This document shows, one piece after another, positions 1 through 11,362 of a stretch of 64,000 nt of DNA. The notes beneath the pieces were generated by a model. That model saw nothing but the letters and a program-made list of their open reading frames with translations. It did not search any database and was not told where the DNA came from. Within the stretch, counting starts at the first letter, position 1. Each line of letters begins with the position of its first letter. The position numbers and the translations under genes were made by a program. Location: assembly GCA_025618425.1 (NCBI GenBank), contig CM046842.1, forward strand, positions 29,171,733-29,235,732, in the 5' to 3' direction. Origin of the DNA: Heliocidaris tuberculata. Its lineage: Eukaryota; Echinodermata; Echinoidea; Camarodonta; Echinometridae.

Positions 1-97
1 CAAAGATTCAGGGATCTCTTTGAAAAAGGTGAGGCCTGCATGAATAATTCATACGGTGAGATGCTCCCTTCCAGAATAGCAATTCTCATGCACCCCT

Positions 98-671
98 GGG
101 GGGGGGGGGGGGGTAGGGGGGCTTGTCTCATTGAGGCCTGTACAGCATCCGCATCCATGACTTTCTGAAAAGCACCCTAAACAGGGATTTGATTCGAGAG
201 GCTTTTTTATTTCCTATTCTGGGAAACCCGCAAAAATTTCTGATTTTTAGATCATTAACAGGGATTCTTAGATCTTGCATAGTATTGTACACCCTTTTCG
301 AGGATTGGTTCTTCTTGGCCCGTTTTTGGCCAAAAAGGAAGATTTAAAGACAAATATTTACTTTGGAACATATTACAGAATGATGTTTTCATTGAAAGAA
401 TAGAAAAGAAACTCTTTGGATTCATGAAAAAATATCCACAGGAAGATTTTCAGATGCCAAATGGGACTGTCAAATTTCCTACCCTTTTTGATGTTCTTTT
501 CTCATCACTGGTGAATTTGATGCCCGTTTTTTCAGAACTTTCCTGTTTTTGATACCTAAATGAGATCACCAGGTTGCCTGTCTGGTGGTGAAAAAAAACA
601 ACCCTTTTTACTCTTATTCATGGACACGGATGCCATACAGGCCTCAATGAGACATACCCCCCCCCCCCGGG
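98..671. mobile_element. Palindromic MITE with poly-G/poly-C ends
   Basis: The 40 bases at 121-160 and the reverse complement of 618-657 match at 34 of 40 positions, sharing TGTCTCATTGAGGCCTGTA. A G-run lies outside the left arm and a C-run outside the right arm. The interior has no reading frame of note. The inverted arms and non-coding interior mark a non-autonomous DNA element; its superfamily is unclear. It lies in the last intron of the PLAT gene, so 1-876 holds nothing else recognisable. Confidence 0.65.
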
Positions 672-876
672 CCATCAACTGAATTTAGACAGAGGCATAT
701 AGGCATATAGTTTTTTAGTTCTTCTTTGGATTATTTTATAAGTACTCCTCTTTGTTCTGTGGAGGAATTTAATTTGTGCTTGTAAAGAAAAGTGTTAAAT
801 TTCTATGCTCAGTAAATACCATGAATTAGCAATTAGTTTGCACTTTTTAAAAATTATTTCCCCTTCCACCATACAG

Positions 877-1100
877 GCCAAACAGACAAGTTCAAACTGG
901 AGGTCCTTGATCTCGGAGAGCTCGAGAAAATCAGGATTGAACACGACAATGCAGGCTTCAACGCGGGATGGCTCTGCGATCACGTTGAAATCATCAACAT
1001 GGCGACCGGAATGAGGACCATGTTCCCATGTCACAAGTGGCTGGACAAGAAGAAAGGAGATGGGGAACTCTTCAAGGAGTTATTCCCTGCCAAAGAATAG
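877..1100 (+). CDS. 3'-terminal coding exon of a PLAT-domain protein (LOXHD1-like)
   Basis: The acceptor CCATACAG precedes 877 and the frame runs to TAG at 1098-1100. The exon enters with two bases of a split codon and encodes about 73 residues. It begins QTDKFKLEV and continues through WLCDHVEI, FPCHKWL and GDGELFKELFPAKE. These are hallmarks of the second half of a PLAT/LH2 beta-sandwich: the TDxFxLE strand, a W-x-C-x-x-V-x-I strand, then FPC-x-x-WL and a GDG turn. PLAT domains bind lipid or protein partners; tandem PLAT proteins of the LOXHD1 type act at the plasma membrane of hair cells. Upstream exons lie outside the window, so the number of PLAT units is unknown. A single-PLAT protein or another PLAT family member is possible. 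The domain call is firm; the LOXHD1 assignment is inference. Confidence 0.8.
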
Positions 1101-2924
1101 GATTAAGTGCAAGTGTGAATGAGCCCATAGTACTTGTAGGGAAGTGTTCATACATCTTGAATTGAAATGTATTTTATCTTGTTTAGATTGAAAGAAGAAA
1201 GAAGATTAGGATCTGTTTAAAATGAGATCCCTCCACAACAGATTGAGATTAAGCATGAATGTGACTATACTTGTAACCATGATTCTTATTTACATTTTTA
1301 TAATTTGAATATTTCTTATCTCATCCACATGCCCTGTATTGAAAGAATAGAGAGGATAGAGAAATATTTCCCACCAAAGAATTAAGATTTAATCAAGTGT
1401 GAATGAACCCGTAGTGCTCAAGTGTGCCCATGATTCTTATATAAATGTATCTTACCTCACTTTGACCTTGGATAATCAACATGCTCCAGAACAACAGTTT
1501 ATGTGCACTAGAGAGATATGTAGATAAATATAGAAGACTATATCCAAGTGTGAATATACCAATTGGTTTTACATGGATGTGTTCCTATTAGTCCTACACA
1601 TTATGCATGTGGAAGTGTGAGAGTATAAGAGCTCACACTTTTAGTAAGGAAATGGAAGAGAGATATGTAGTCCCACATATAGAGTACTTGGATGTATAAA
1701 GGTGAAGAAGTAGATGTTTGTTTCAGAGCTGAATGATGAATTAGTTACATAATGGTAATATTTCCTATTGTTTTTCTACAATATTTTTATCTGTACCAAA
1801 TGAATTTTCTGATCGTTTGAAAAGTGCTTTTTCTTCAATCATTTCCTGCCTTATTTTGTCTACACACCGTCAATTCAGGACTTCGATTTCTAAGCGTTTT
1901 TAAGCCACTCCCCTTTTTTCAATATCTGTGCTTTTTGTGCCAAAGTTTGGGGTCTTTGATGAAACATTTTCTGTTCATATATCAGTATGAAATTTGTTAT
2001 GATGCACAAACGCTTACTTTTTAAATGGCTGCATTTTTATTTTTTTAATCTCTCGTCATGGCTGGAAGCTAAATATGAATATGTGAACAAGTGTGCATGT
2101 ACATGTATTGTCATATTCTACTCGTACGTAAGAGCTTATTCCCAAGTAATGAGGAAGGAGTACTTTGGTTGTGTTAGTATGGATGTTTATGTTATAAATA
2201 GTAGTGCAACAGAAAATGCAACTTGTACATTTTTGCAATGAATGCACATTCATTTTTTTCTTCTCCTTGATATGTAATTTCCCATGTTTTTACTGACTAA
2301 ATGACAATATACTCATTATTTTGCTCCTTTTATTTTAGACTTAGGACCGGGATCCAGCTTGCATTGGACATATGCTTGTGTCCTCTGTATGCGTTTCACA
2401 GACTTGTCCCTTTAGCTTTGGTTTACCTTTTGTTTACATGTATATATATTTTTTTCAATTTCTAAACAATTAATTTTGAGCTCCTTTTCATGTAACCACT
2501 AGGGTTTATACATTTAAATCATGTGAACTTTGTCTAACTTATTCATGTCCCATGTACATGTAGTCCCACATGTATATATATATGTTTGAAAGAATACTCT
2601 TTCATGAAAGTATTGCTGAAAAGTTCTCAGGATTATTTGCTAAAAATGTTCAAGTCACAAAATTCATTTAGCACAGGTTAGGAACTTGAAATCTTATTTT
2701 GTCTTTAGTGTTTTTTGTATTTGCAATGTTTCTCATGTATTCACAACGGCAAGTGTATTTTATTTTTTTTTTTTCTGTACTTGATATGACCTTGATTATG
2801 CAGAAGTGAGTAATTTTGTGCTACATGTATAATCAGGGAGTGCATGCGAAGGAGATACTTGTAGCTTGTAGTATTCATGTATATGGATTGCAATTTCTAT
2901 TACAAGTAATTGCTTGTAATGTTG

Positions 2925-3240
2925 TTTGTAAATTTATAGTATATGCTTCTAGTATGAAGTTTAGTTTATAGTATACCTATATGTATTAAAATTTATTGTG
3001 TATTTTTGTAATATGGCCTGTTATTTATAGTATATGCTCATATGGATGTATTTTTATTGTGTATGCTTGTAATACAAACTGTAATTTATAGTATATGCTA
3101 TAGTAATATGGATGTAATTTTATTGTGTATGTTTGTAATACAGACTGTAATTTATAGTTTATTCTTGTAATATGAACTGTAATTTATAGTGTATGCTTGT
3201 AATATGACCTGTACTTTATAGTCTATTCTTGTAATTTGAA
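2925..3240. repeat. AT-rich minisatellite, period about 35 bp
   Basis: Imperfect units built on TGTAATTTATAGT, TATGCTTGTAATATG and similar words recur about nine times. Units alternate between two endings (TATGCTTGTAAT and TTTATTGTGTATG). It does not encode protein. Confidence 0.75.
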
Positions 3241-3436
3241 TCATAATAGATTGCTGATATTGATGTTGATATTTGATATGATCTTGTGAATAACATTCCA
3301 AATATTTGTAATCATAGAGTAATATATTTGATTTGTAAATATTTGTAACTGTTTCAAATGTGTTCATGTATTATGTATTATTTCCACAACATTACAAAAA
3401 AAAACAATATTGTGGCATATTTTCTTCTGTAAACCT

Positions 3437-3457
3437 CTCCCCCTCCCCCCCCCCCCC

Positions 3458-3496
<39 letters not shown>
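3437..3496. repeat. Poly-C run followed by (CT)n
   Basis: About 25 C residues, with an early T, run directly into about a dozen CT dinucleotides. The proline/serine-rich frames across it are artefacts of low complexity. Confidence 0.9.
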
Positions 3497-3499
<3 letters not shown>

Positions 3500-4253
3500 T
3501 ACACATTATTCTATATCTATGTATTTCATTCTACCTTTTTCATATACATGTACTCTCTAAGTTTTGATTGTTTTTTTTTTTTTTGTCTTTCCGTCTATTC
3601 AATGGGAACATATGTTGTTGTTCTTTTAGCTTATACATTTAGACACTTTTTACAGTAGCAACTGAAATATTTTTGTTACATTTTACAACAATTGTCAAAG
3701 ATACACTTTCAGACTATCTATAGCATAGATTTTTGTTTGCCAAAATTTCAAATGGCTATAGAATGAATATTGTTATGTGCTTTCAGAACAATTTTGTTAC
3801 AAGTTTTATCTATAATGAGCCAAGACATTGTTATTGTACATTGTATCCCCTACACTCCCCAAGTCCCTACTACATATACTGTGTTGTATATATATAGACT
3901 TTATTTGTACATTGCTAATGAGATAAGTCCCAGACCCATTATATTTTTCTAATTTGTCTTTGATTTTTTTTTTTTTTTTTTTTTTTGATAGTTAATCAGG
4001 ACAAATAATTTAGTAACATCAGTTGTGGAAATTATTTGTAGTTTTGGATATACTTTTCAAGTATATTTAAATTAAATATCGTAATGTAATATAATGTAAT
4101 GTAAAAGCAACTCAGGTATGTTGAATGCATTCATATTTTCATTTAGATATAAAGAGCTGAAATTCTTTAGCCCTTATTTTTGTGTTGTTTTTTTTTAACT
4201 AGGTAACAAATATTTCCTGAAGAAGAAATACATGTTTGTATTAGACTATGATT

Positions 4254-4338
4254 ATATCATCTGTTTGGAGGGAGAAAGGCGTTAACTCACATACTTTAAC
4301 ACAGAGTTAGTGCCCTTCTGGCTCCAAACAGATGATAT
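4254..4338. mobile_element. Short hairpin MITE (family H, copy 1)
   Basis: ATATCATCTGTTTGGAG at the left end pairs with CTCCAAACAGATGATAT at the right end, a 17-bp inverted repeat around about 50 bp containing GCGTTAACTCACA and AGAGTTAGTGCC. The whole forms one hairpin. Related copies are at 5260-5352 and, interrupted, around 49985-50475. Confidence 0.7.
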
Positions 4339-5259
4339 GTTTATTGTAAAGAATAAGAAAAACCTGTACAAAGAACTCTGAGATTTCAGTAAGTAGATGT
4401 ACCATATTTATGAATATTGTAACATGATATAATGTTAGAGATAAGATTATCCTAACTATATTATTATTAGGAAGCCAGTGCTGACAAGATGATCATCGAT
4501 AATCTTTTAGGGCTGAATTCTTATTTTATGCAATTTTTTAAAAAAGCAAAAATAGATTTACCTCACGAACTGATAGTACTTTTAGCTCCGTTAACTTGCA
4601 GTTGATCTTTTTAAAGATGTTTTTTGAAGATGAGAGAGTTACAAAATATATTCATCCAGATGGGTAGGAAGTGGGAATTTATTTGATTAATGGATGTTAT
4701 AGACATCATTTTGGTGTTTTAACAAGAATTTAATTATGAAAACTTGAATATGTCAAAAGGTTCACTATTACTGGTATGTCAAAATTATTAGCAACAACTA
4801 TGCAGGACTTTTGGAAGTGTAGTCTATAACCTGTATAGTACAGACCCTGTCTTTTTATTAATGATTGAGCTTGTGCCTACACATTGTTTTGACACTCAAC
4901 TCTTTTGACAGTTGAGAACTTTATATGAAATTAAAATAGCAAAAACCCTGCGTAATAGACCTGTTTACTAATTTTATGCAAACTCCTTGAACAAAAAGTT
5001 TCTCCTGACGACTCAGAAGCTTGCCCGACATAGCAACAGCTAATGTATGCAGAATTGATTCCATCCATAGAGATGCCATTATGCATAGGAGGTGCACTAG
5101 GTAGTTGGTAACTAAGGGTTCTGGAGAAAAACATGCATCCATCTCTTAATTAATAGTTAATTCATGCTTGGGTAGTATAAAAAGATATTCTTTTAATGAT
5201 GTTTAGTTTTATGCATGTCAGTTATAAATTTTATTTTCTCTTAAGGTTATACAAGGGTG

Positions 5260-5352
5260 ATATTGTCTGCTGATCAAGAGCCAAAAGGGCATTAACTCAT
5301 GCTTTGACATAAAGTCATGGAGTTATCACCTTCTTGCTCTAAACAGACAATA
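5260..5352. mobile_element. Short hairpin MITE (family H, copy 2)
   Basis: The ends ATATTGTCTG and CAGACAATAT are inverted copies. The interior shares the GGGCATTAACTCATG and GAGTTATCACCTTCT words with the copy at 4254. Confidence 0.6.
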
Positions 5353-5599
5353 TATACCAATATAGTGTTAGTCAATGACATCAAACAGACCCTATGACAA
5401 TCTGCTATCAATCCATAATTTTGTAGAATTGTCCCTTTTTTTAGTAAAAGGTGTGAACATCGGAAATCACTTGGACAATGAAATGTAATTTCTGTGATTA
5501 TGTCTTGTATTCTATGAAAGTATTGTACCATGTATTGTATGTGTACTGTATTTCAAAGTATTCTATATTCTATAGCATACAATAATAGCTTGTTTTGTA

Positions 5600-5605
5600 A
5601 ATAAA
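5600..5605 (+). terminator. Candidate poly(A) signal
   Basis: AATAAA is followed within about 30 bases by T/G-rich sequence. It could end the PLAT transcript, which would then have a 4.5-kb 3' UTR. Other hexamers are possible. Confidence 0.3.
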
Positions 5606-5906
5606 GTGAATGACTCAACAATGTCTTAGCCCATCTCATGTGTAATTTTATGGATACTTTTAAGAATTAGCTGTAGAAGTCGAGAGATGTTGCTTCTGTG
5701 TATGAATCTGAATTTTTTATGATATCTATTTTATTTTATCTATTAATTCTTATTTTTGGAAACATAAATTACTGACAAGGTAATTAACTCTCAAAATATT
5801 GTTTGTTTCTCAGGATGTACATATAAGTTCTGAAGCCATGCATACATCACACCTAATGGGAAATTGGGATGGAGTAATTTGTCAGAATATCAAATGATGG
5901 GGTTAA

Positions 5907-6323
5907 CCCTTTCGAGACAATTGACCACATTTTGTGGTTTGGCTCAATAACTTTTGATTCGGAGCTCTAAAAACTATACCAGATGCATGAGTAGAAATAG
6001 CAAAAATTTCTGCACATACTACGTCCATTTTTGTTGCATGACCATATTGCGTTTGATGCCAGGAATTTTTAAAACGAGAATAAGCTTTAAAGTCCTTAAA
6101 TTGGTAACACATTGAGAGGTTCAAAATCATTGGGTTTTTTAAATCAAAATTGGCAATCTTTTCAACTTTCGACAAATTCTGTAACCATGTACATTGTTTT
6201 TAAAGACATTACACCTTATAATTTATTAGAACCTTGTAGCAGTAAGAGAAAATATTGTTGCCGATTTGAAGAACAAAATGTGATCAATTTAGCCCTTAAA
6301 TAATTCCTGTCCTGAAAGCTAGG
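5907..6323. mobile_element. TTAA-flanked MITE, CCCTTTCGAGACA family (copy a)
   Basis: The element begins CCCTTTCGAGACAATTG after TTAA (5903-5906). It ends TTCCTGTCCTGAAAG, followed within a few bases by GGTTAA. The ends are inverted (CCCTTTC / GAAAG). Three more copies are at 11363-12235 (inverted, interrupted), 25016-25424 and 50009-50414. TTAA duplication and CCC ends resemble piggyBac-type non-autonomous elements; that class is inference. Confidence 0.75.
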
Positions 6324-6730
6324 TTAAGGGGAAGAGATAGATTGAGATAGAGAGAGAGAGAGGGGGGGGGGGGTAGTGTTAAGGCAGTGAGAGACTGCAT
6401 GTACAAGAGATAAGATTGAGAAAAAAGAGAGAAATGGAGAAATATAAAGATTGAGACAGAAAGGAGATATTCCACGGAGGGAGACACACATAGCTCTGTC
6501 ACCCCCCCCCCCCCCCCTTAACAGGAAAAAGGCCTCACAAAAACTGAATTATTAATAGGCCTATACACAGCTAAATGTAGAAAACCCAAACTGTACTATC
6601 TGTAGTCACTAATAATTGGAGAAAACTCTATACAACCTCGGGCTATAGGAGAAAAAAAACCCAACAAACTAAATTATTAAACACGAATTCACTATAATTT
6701 TTTTTATTTTTTTTTTTTTTTTTTTTTTTT

Positions 6731-7926
6731 TTTATAGAATGTATGCTTATATCCCAACAATCAGCCCGCTTATTGTATTCTTTTAATTATTCACTCTTTG
6801 TTAATGGCATTCATGCCATGCCTTGGATTCAAAATATTAAAGGACTTCTAGCTCTTGATAGTTTGGGTTTCACTGATATTTGGGATAATGAAGCACAGGA
6901 TATATAACACTGTCTAATTTTAAGGCAATTGTGGCTCAGAGGTTGTTGGGTGTTAAGAAGCAAGATCGGCATGAAGATGTGTATTCCAACTCACAGTGTA
7001 CACTTTATAGAATATTTAAATACAAACTTGAATTTGAGAATTATTTGATTCAATTAAATCCTACTGATAGGAGATTTTTTGTCGCTTTAGGTGCTTGAAT
7101 AATGAATTACCCGTCGTTACTGGTACTCCAGCGTGCCCAGAGGTGAAAGAATCTGTGAAAATTGTTCATTAGGCCAGATTGGTGATCGACGAATTCCATT
7201 ACTTGTTTCAGTGTCCACTCTTTGAAAATTTGAAAATGGGTTCACTTTTTATAACGCTACTAAAGAGACTTTGGTCAAGTTGGCGAAATTTTGTAAGGGA
7301 ATTGTTAACTATTTTGATAAATAGCAAAGCATGATAGACTAGAGCCGTCTTATAAATACAGTCAAATGAAAGTGTATTATCATTCATTTTGTACATATGA
7401 TTATTAAAACTCATACAAAGGAAACTCTTTAAAACAATTAAGGTCCGTGGCATGGTACAGGGAAGTTTTGTTTGTTGTATTAAGTATTTTGTTGTATTGG
7501 TAGTTGATGGATGATACAAAACAAATAAAACTATTTAATTGGCACTGGGAGAGGGTGTTTTGTTGTGTATGGTATTTTGTTGTGTCAGACCTCTTTATAT
7601 TGAGCCTTTCTACTGAATTAGCCCTTGTATTTATGACTGTTCATATTTTAGTGCTCAGACAACTTAAAATGCAGGCGGTACGTGCCTGCAACCTACCTGT
7701 ATGTTTGTGTTTTTACCTATAATACATGTACGTACTAAGCTTTACTGTTACTTACCAAACTTTGTTTTGTGGAAATTGTCTTTGTTAAATTTTGTCAAAT
7801 TGATCTTGCCACTGACATTTTGTACATAAGTTGTTTCATATCTTGTACGTGTACGTGTATTGTGTTTTTGTTTTTGTACCGTCGCTTACCCCAATGGGGT
7901 GATTGAGTTAATAAACTGATTACGAT
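6731..7926 (+). mobile_element. Decayed non-LTR retrotransposon (LINE) 3' fragment
   Basis: Across frameshifts the + strand reads RCLNNELPV, then VPRGERICENCSLGQIGD, then EFHYLFQCPLFEN. This is the C-x2-C...H-x4-C knuckle seen at the C-terminus of LINE reverse-transcriptase proteins. A 4-base insertion (CGAC near 7189) and several stops break it. Further upstream, weakly readable words such as QRLLGVKKQDRHEDVYSN fit the same protein. The fragment ends in untranslated sequence with ACCCCAATGGGGTG and AATAAACTGATTACGATGA, typical of a LINE tail. It is 5'-truncated and dead. The exact clade (CR1/L2-like) is uncertain. Confidence 0.7.
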
Positions 7927-8083
7927 GACATTGAAATTGTTATTGATTATGATATCTGTATTCGATATTTGAACTATGTATATTTTACATGATGTTCATG
8001 GCAGATTTCTGCTTTTCTGCAGTATTATGAAATAAATTCATTCCACTAAACTGATACTAGCGTACACTATACCGCAGTTGCCG

Positions 8084-8092
8084 CAGATGGCG
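8084..8092 (+). promoter_or_regulatory. Possible YY1-like site upstream of COA7
   Basis: CAGATGGCG, 124 bp before the COA7 ATG, resembles the YY1 core (AAGATGGCG). Such sites are common in promoters of mitochondrial genes. This is a weak single-motif call. Confidence 0.22.
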
Positions 8093-8215
8093 TTGGTCAA
8101 ATGTTGCGTAATATAATTTGTGTTAACCTCAGATCAGCTCATCATATAATTATAATTATAAGCAGACGAAATTTCGTAATACCGGGAACTCAACACCAAA
8201 AAAGGTACGCTGAAG

Positions 8216-10482
8216 ATGTTTAATGTGGACTTCAAAAACGAGGATGAAGTCAAAGACTACATCAAGAACGTAGGGACAGAATATAGCTTTCAGTGCTATA
8301 AGGAAAAGACACCCGATGGTAAGAAACTTGTATGAATTGTGCGAGTTAAGACCATGTCCATGCCCGTCAAGATCAACGGCGCGGTTGTGCATGTGCCAGC
8401 CTCCTGGCCGGCCCGCAGCCGTCGCAGTGAGTGGGCTTGGTGGCCGAAGTATGCCGTGGCGTTGGCGCTGCCTCTGACTCTGACTCTGTCTCTGTCTCTG
8501 TCTCTGTCTCTATCTCTTCTTCTTCTTCTTCTTCTCGTAAAGTACAGTCCACCATCGGGTGTATTGTCGTACTATTTGGCAGGTCTGGTTTGGTCATGTT
8601 GGTGTTAACTCCAGGGAGCTCAACCGTTCTGTTAATTATTATTATAATAATTATAGCGGATGTAATGTTAATTGTTTTCTATGTGTAAACTTTCATGTAA
8701 TTTTCTCATGTCTAATACTATTACTAATACTATTATTACTAGCAAAAGACCCTAACTTCCCAAGTTAGATCTAATATTAGATCACTCACACATATATGCG
8801 AGGTTATTGTAGATGGGTCTAGATCTACATGTATCTACTTTGAAAGAGAACTAATCATTGTTCTTCTCCTTTCATCTTCTTCTTCTTCTTCTTTTCCTCC
8901 TCCTTCTCCTCCTCCTCCTTCTCCTTTTCCTTCTTCTATTTTGCAGGCTGTTACAGACTTGGTGATTTCTTCTCTGCTGTGAAGAATGACTTCCCTCAAG
9001 CAGCCAAGGCGTATCAGCTGAGCTGTGACGAGTTTGACCATGGCAGGGGATGCAGCAAGACTGGGGCTTATTATCTCTATGGAAAAGGTAAGAGTCTTAC
9101 CACCGCTACATCTTTAGTCAATGCAGAATGCAAAGTCTTTGGTTGTATATTATTAACCCATAGCAGTACAGTGTCTCCTTCTATTGACACTTTTGCAGTA
9201 TCTTTTGATCCAAAATTCTAGGAATTACACATTATACATGAGAAGAAAGAGAAAAAAAAAATTACTGAAAATTTTGAGTCTATTTTCAATTCAGTACATT
9301 ATGCCATTCTCGAATAGGAGCGATTTAAATGTACAAACTAATCATTAAAGTCTCTAAATTTGGCAACACAGCGTAAAATATATAATCACTATTTTTGTGT
9401 GCAAATTAGCAATTGTCACTCAACTTGGTTCATTTGGTATATATGTTTTTATTTTTTTCAAACTGCAGGAGTGGAAAATAAAAATAATTGGTGCCAATTT
9501 GAGGAGTGAAAGCTGATTAATTTAGACCATACAAAAGCCCTGGGGAGCATTTCATCAAGCGTTTTGTCAGTGATTTTTACTGACAAATTTGCTCTCAGCC
9601 AATCAGTCTGCAAGGATTTCAGTAGCTTATAACAGTTGTCGGTAAAAATCACTGACAAAACGCTTGATGAAACGCTCCCCTGAACTGCTATGGGTTAAAT
9701 TAATTCAACTGGGGATACAAGCCAGCAAAACAAAAGGAAAATTACAAGGGAATTTGTCCAGAGGCACATGTAGCAGTGTACTGTAAGTCCATTAAAATGA
9801 CTGACATCGTATATACAGGGAAATCTTGGTTTCAAAGACCTCTATAACAACCTCTCCATGGTAACAAGGTAATTTTGCCAGTCCCACTTATACATGTTTG
9901 TGTTCTATTGTTTTTTAGCAATAATATAAGAGGTTTCAGTGTAACAAGGTATTTTTTTGGTCCCAAGGAATTTGTTATCATTCGACACTATTAAATCACT
10001 TTTGGTCATTGTTACTTCATGATGCAGGTGTTGACAAGGACAGAGAGAAGGCCCTCCATTACTTCACCAAAGGCTGTGACCTTGGCAACCAAGATGCATG
10101 CTTCGGTGCAGGCTCCGTCCTGATGTCGTCCAAGAAAGGTACCCCAGACTCGGACTTAAAACAGGAGAGGGACAAAGGGCTCAAGCTGCTTGAGACGGCA
10201 TGTAAAAAGGATCACCAGGCAAGCTGTTTTAATCTCAGTGCTGTGTACATCAAGGGGCTAAGTGGCGTGGAACGGGACATGAAAAAAGCGATCCAGTATT
10301 CGACGAGGAGTTGCGAACTGGGTCACATGTACGGATGCGTCAACGCCAGTAGGATGTATAAAATAGGAGACGGAATCCCCAAGGACGAAGGTCTGGCGAT
10401 CAAGTACAAGGAGAGGGCAAAGACGCTTCACGATGAGCAGCAAGAAACGAACAGACAGTTGCAGTTTGGGCAAACATCCTGA
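8216..10482 (+). CDS. COA7: COA7, cytochrome c oxidase assembly factor 7 (3 exons)
   Basis: The exons are 8216-8318, 8947-9087 and 10028-10482, joined at GTAAG donors and CAG acceptors. Together they give 699 nt and 232 aa; human COA7 is 231 aa. The ATG starts [15 protein letters not shown], matching the family's VDFQDEEQV N-terminus. Exon 1 ends in KEKTPDG and exon 2 opens CYRLGDF. Exon 3 carries Sel1-like repeats, with paired cysteines in [27 protein letters not shown] and [17 protein letters not shown], and ends LQFGQTS. Sel1 repeats form alpha/alpha pairs. COA7 is a cysteine-rich protein of the mitochondrial intermembrane space required for complex IV assembly. Intron 1 ends in a long polypyrimidine tract, and intron 2 holds two nested MITEs plus a Tigger-like relic. 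Orthology is very secure. Confidence 0.95.
8465..8538. repeat. (CTCTGT)n and (TTC)n in COA7 intron 1
   Basis: Six to seven copies of a CTCTGT-type hexamer grade into eight TTC triplets. Serine- and leucine-rich frames across it are artefacts. Confidence 0.85.
8870..8946 (+). repeat. Extended polypyrimidine tract at the COA7 exon 2 acceptor
   Basis: About 75 bases of TTC, TCC and CCT triplets lead directly into TTTTGCAG before exon 2. It acts as an unusually long polypyrimidine tract for this splice site. Confidence 0.8.
9157..9694. mobile_element. TTAA-flanked MITE in COA7 intron 2
   Basis: TTAA (9153-9156) precedes CCCATAGCAGT, and the right end reads ACTGCTATGGG before TTAA (9695-9698). 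The ends are perfect 11-bp inverted repeats. Interior words (TTGGCAACACA, AATTTGAGGAGTGAAAGC) resemble the CCCTTTCGAGACA family, so this may be a sister family. The element at 9542-9680 is inserted within it. Confidence 0.8.
9542..9680. mobile_element. Hairpin MITE with CCAAT core, nested in the preceding element
   Basis: GGGGAGCATTTCATCAAGCG on the left pairs with CGCTTGATGAAACGCTCCCC on the right, followed inward by GTCAGTGATTTTTAC and GTAAAAATCACTGAC. The centre holds CTCAGCCAATCAG and GGATTTCAGTAGCTTATAA, the core shared by copies near 24.5, 42.1, 56.0, 56.2, 61.9 and 62.1 kb. Confidence 0.85.
9816..9982. mobile_element. Degenerate Tigger-like MITE
   Basis: Interior words TAACAAGGTAATTTTGCC, CCCACTT and TTGGTCCCAAGGAATTTGTTAT match the Tigger-like copies at 11056 and 15502. 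The ends are badly eroded (TACAGGGAAATCTTGG). Confidence 0.5.
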
Positions 10483-10796
10483 TATGACGGAAAAGCCAGC
10501 TCTCTACTAGTGCTTATAATGGTCTTCTGCTTCCCTAGCAATATATCAAAGTACATGGAATATGCAATATATTGAGCCACTTCAAATACCTGATTCAGGA
10601 TAGTTAGCAGCCAGAAATACAAGTGATTTGTCTTGTAACAATTAACTGTTTGTGGAAAAGGTATATTTTCTGATGCTATTTTCATTCATTTGAAAATTAC
10701 AATAGAAAACATAGAAAGTTCCCTTATGTCTGTATATGGATTGCTGTGTTTCATCCTCTGTATTCCATTTAAAACTTGCAATTATGTAACAAAATG

Positions 10797-10836
10797 AATA
10801 AATGAAATGACTCATATCATAAAAAATCATAATAAA
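10797..10836 (+). terminator. COA7 poly(A) signal candidates
   Basis: AATAAA occurs at 10797-10802 and again at 10831-10836, about 320-350 bp after the COA7 stop, followed by a T-run. Either would give a short 3' UTR. Confidence 0.55.
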
Positions 10837-11055
10837 ATAACAGTGAAATTTTTTTTTTATAATATGATTTTTGTTTGTTCATTTAGTTACAGGATTATGG
10901 TAATTTAACAATTTTCGTGATAAAGAGGTTGTCACTCAGAGATCCATACAGCACTTGACTGACTTTACCCACTTTGTCAGTGTTTAAAAGTGTACTAAAG
11001 TTAATTCCCTCTTATGAATAATGGCCTTTAAATGTATCAAGCCATTATTGTAATA

Positions 11056-11228
11056 CAGTGGAAGTTCGTTATAAAGAGCCCTGATATAAGGAGATTCCTG
11101 ATATTAAGGTAATTTTGCTGGTCCCTGGTCTTTACCGGTATGTTCTTCTTTTTTTTTCATCCTGATATAAGGAGATTCCAAGGTAATTTTCTTGGTCCCA
11201 AGGTCCTCCTTATAGCGACTTTCCACTG
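11056..11228. mobile_element. Tigger/mariner-like MITE (copy 1)
   Basis: TA-CAGTGGAAGTTCGTTATAA opens the element, and TTATAGCGACTTTCCACTG-TA closes it. The CAGTGGAA..TCGTTATAA end and the TA target are characteristic of pogo/Tigger elements. The interior has GATATAAGGAGATTCC twice. Confidence 0.8.
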
Positions 11229-11362
11229 TATGATGCACCACCCCTAAGGTATTTTATGTTGGGATTTATTTTACTTCTGCTTTGCAATCACATTGAAATA
11301 TGAAATTGCTTGTTTTTCTTTAGAGATCTACGTATTTGCAGTTTGTTTATAATACTTATTAA

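Larger units (their letters stand above)
1101..5606 (+). other. 3' UTR and non-coding tail of the PLAT gene
   Basis: There is no coding exon here. The stretch is AT-rich and holds a minisatellite (2925-3240), a C-run with (CT)n, T-runs, and two short hairpin elements (4254-4338, 5260-5352). How far the PLAT transcript reaches cannot be read from sequence; the strongest poly(A) hexamer with GT-rich sequence after it is at 5600. Confidence 0.4.

Noticed and set aside
8339..8688. Leucine/serine-rich frames at 8.34-8.69 kb
   Set aside because: They cover the CTCTGT and TTC repeats of COA7 intron 1; COA7 exons 1 and 2 join across them in phase.
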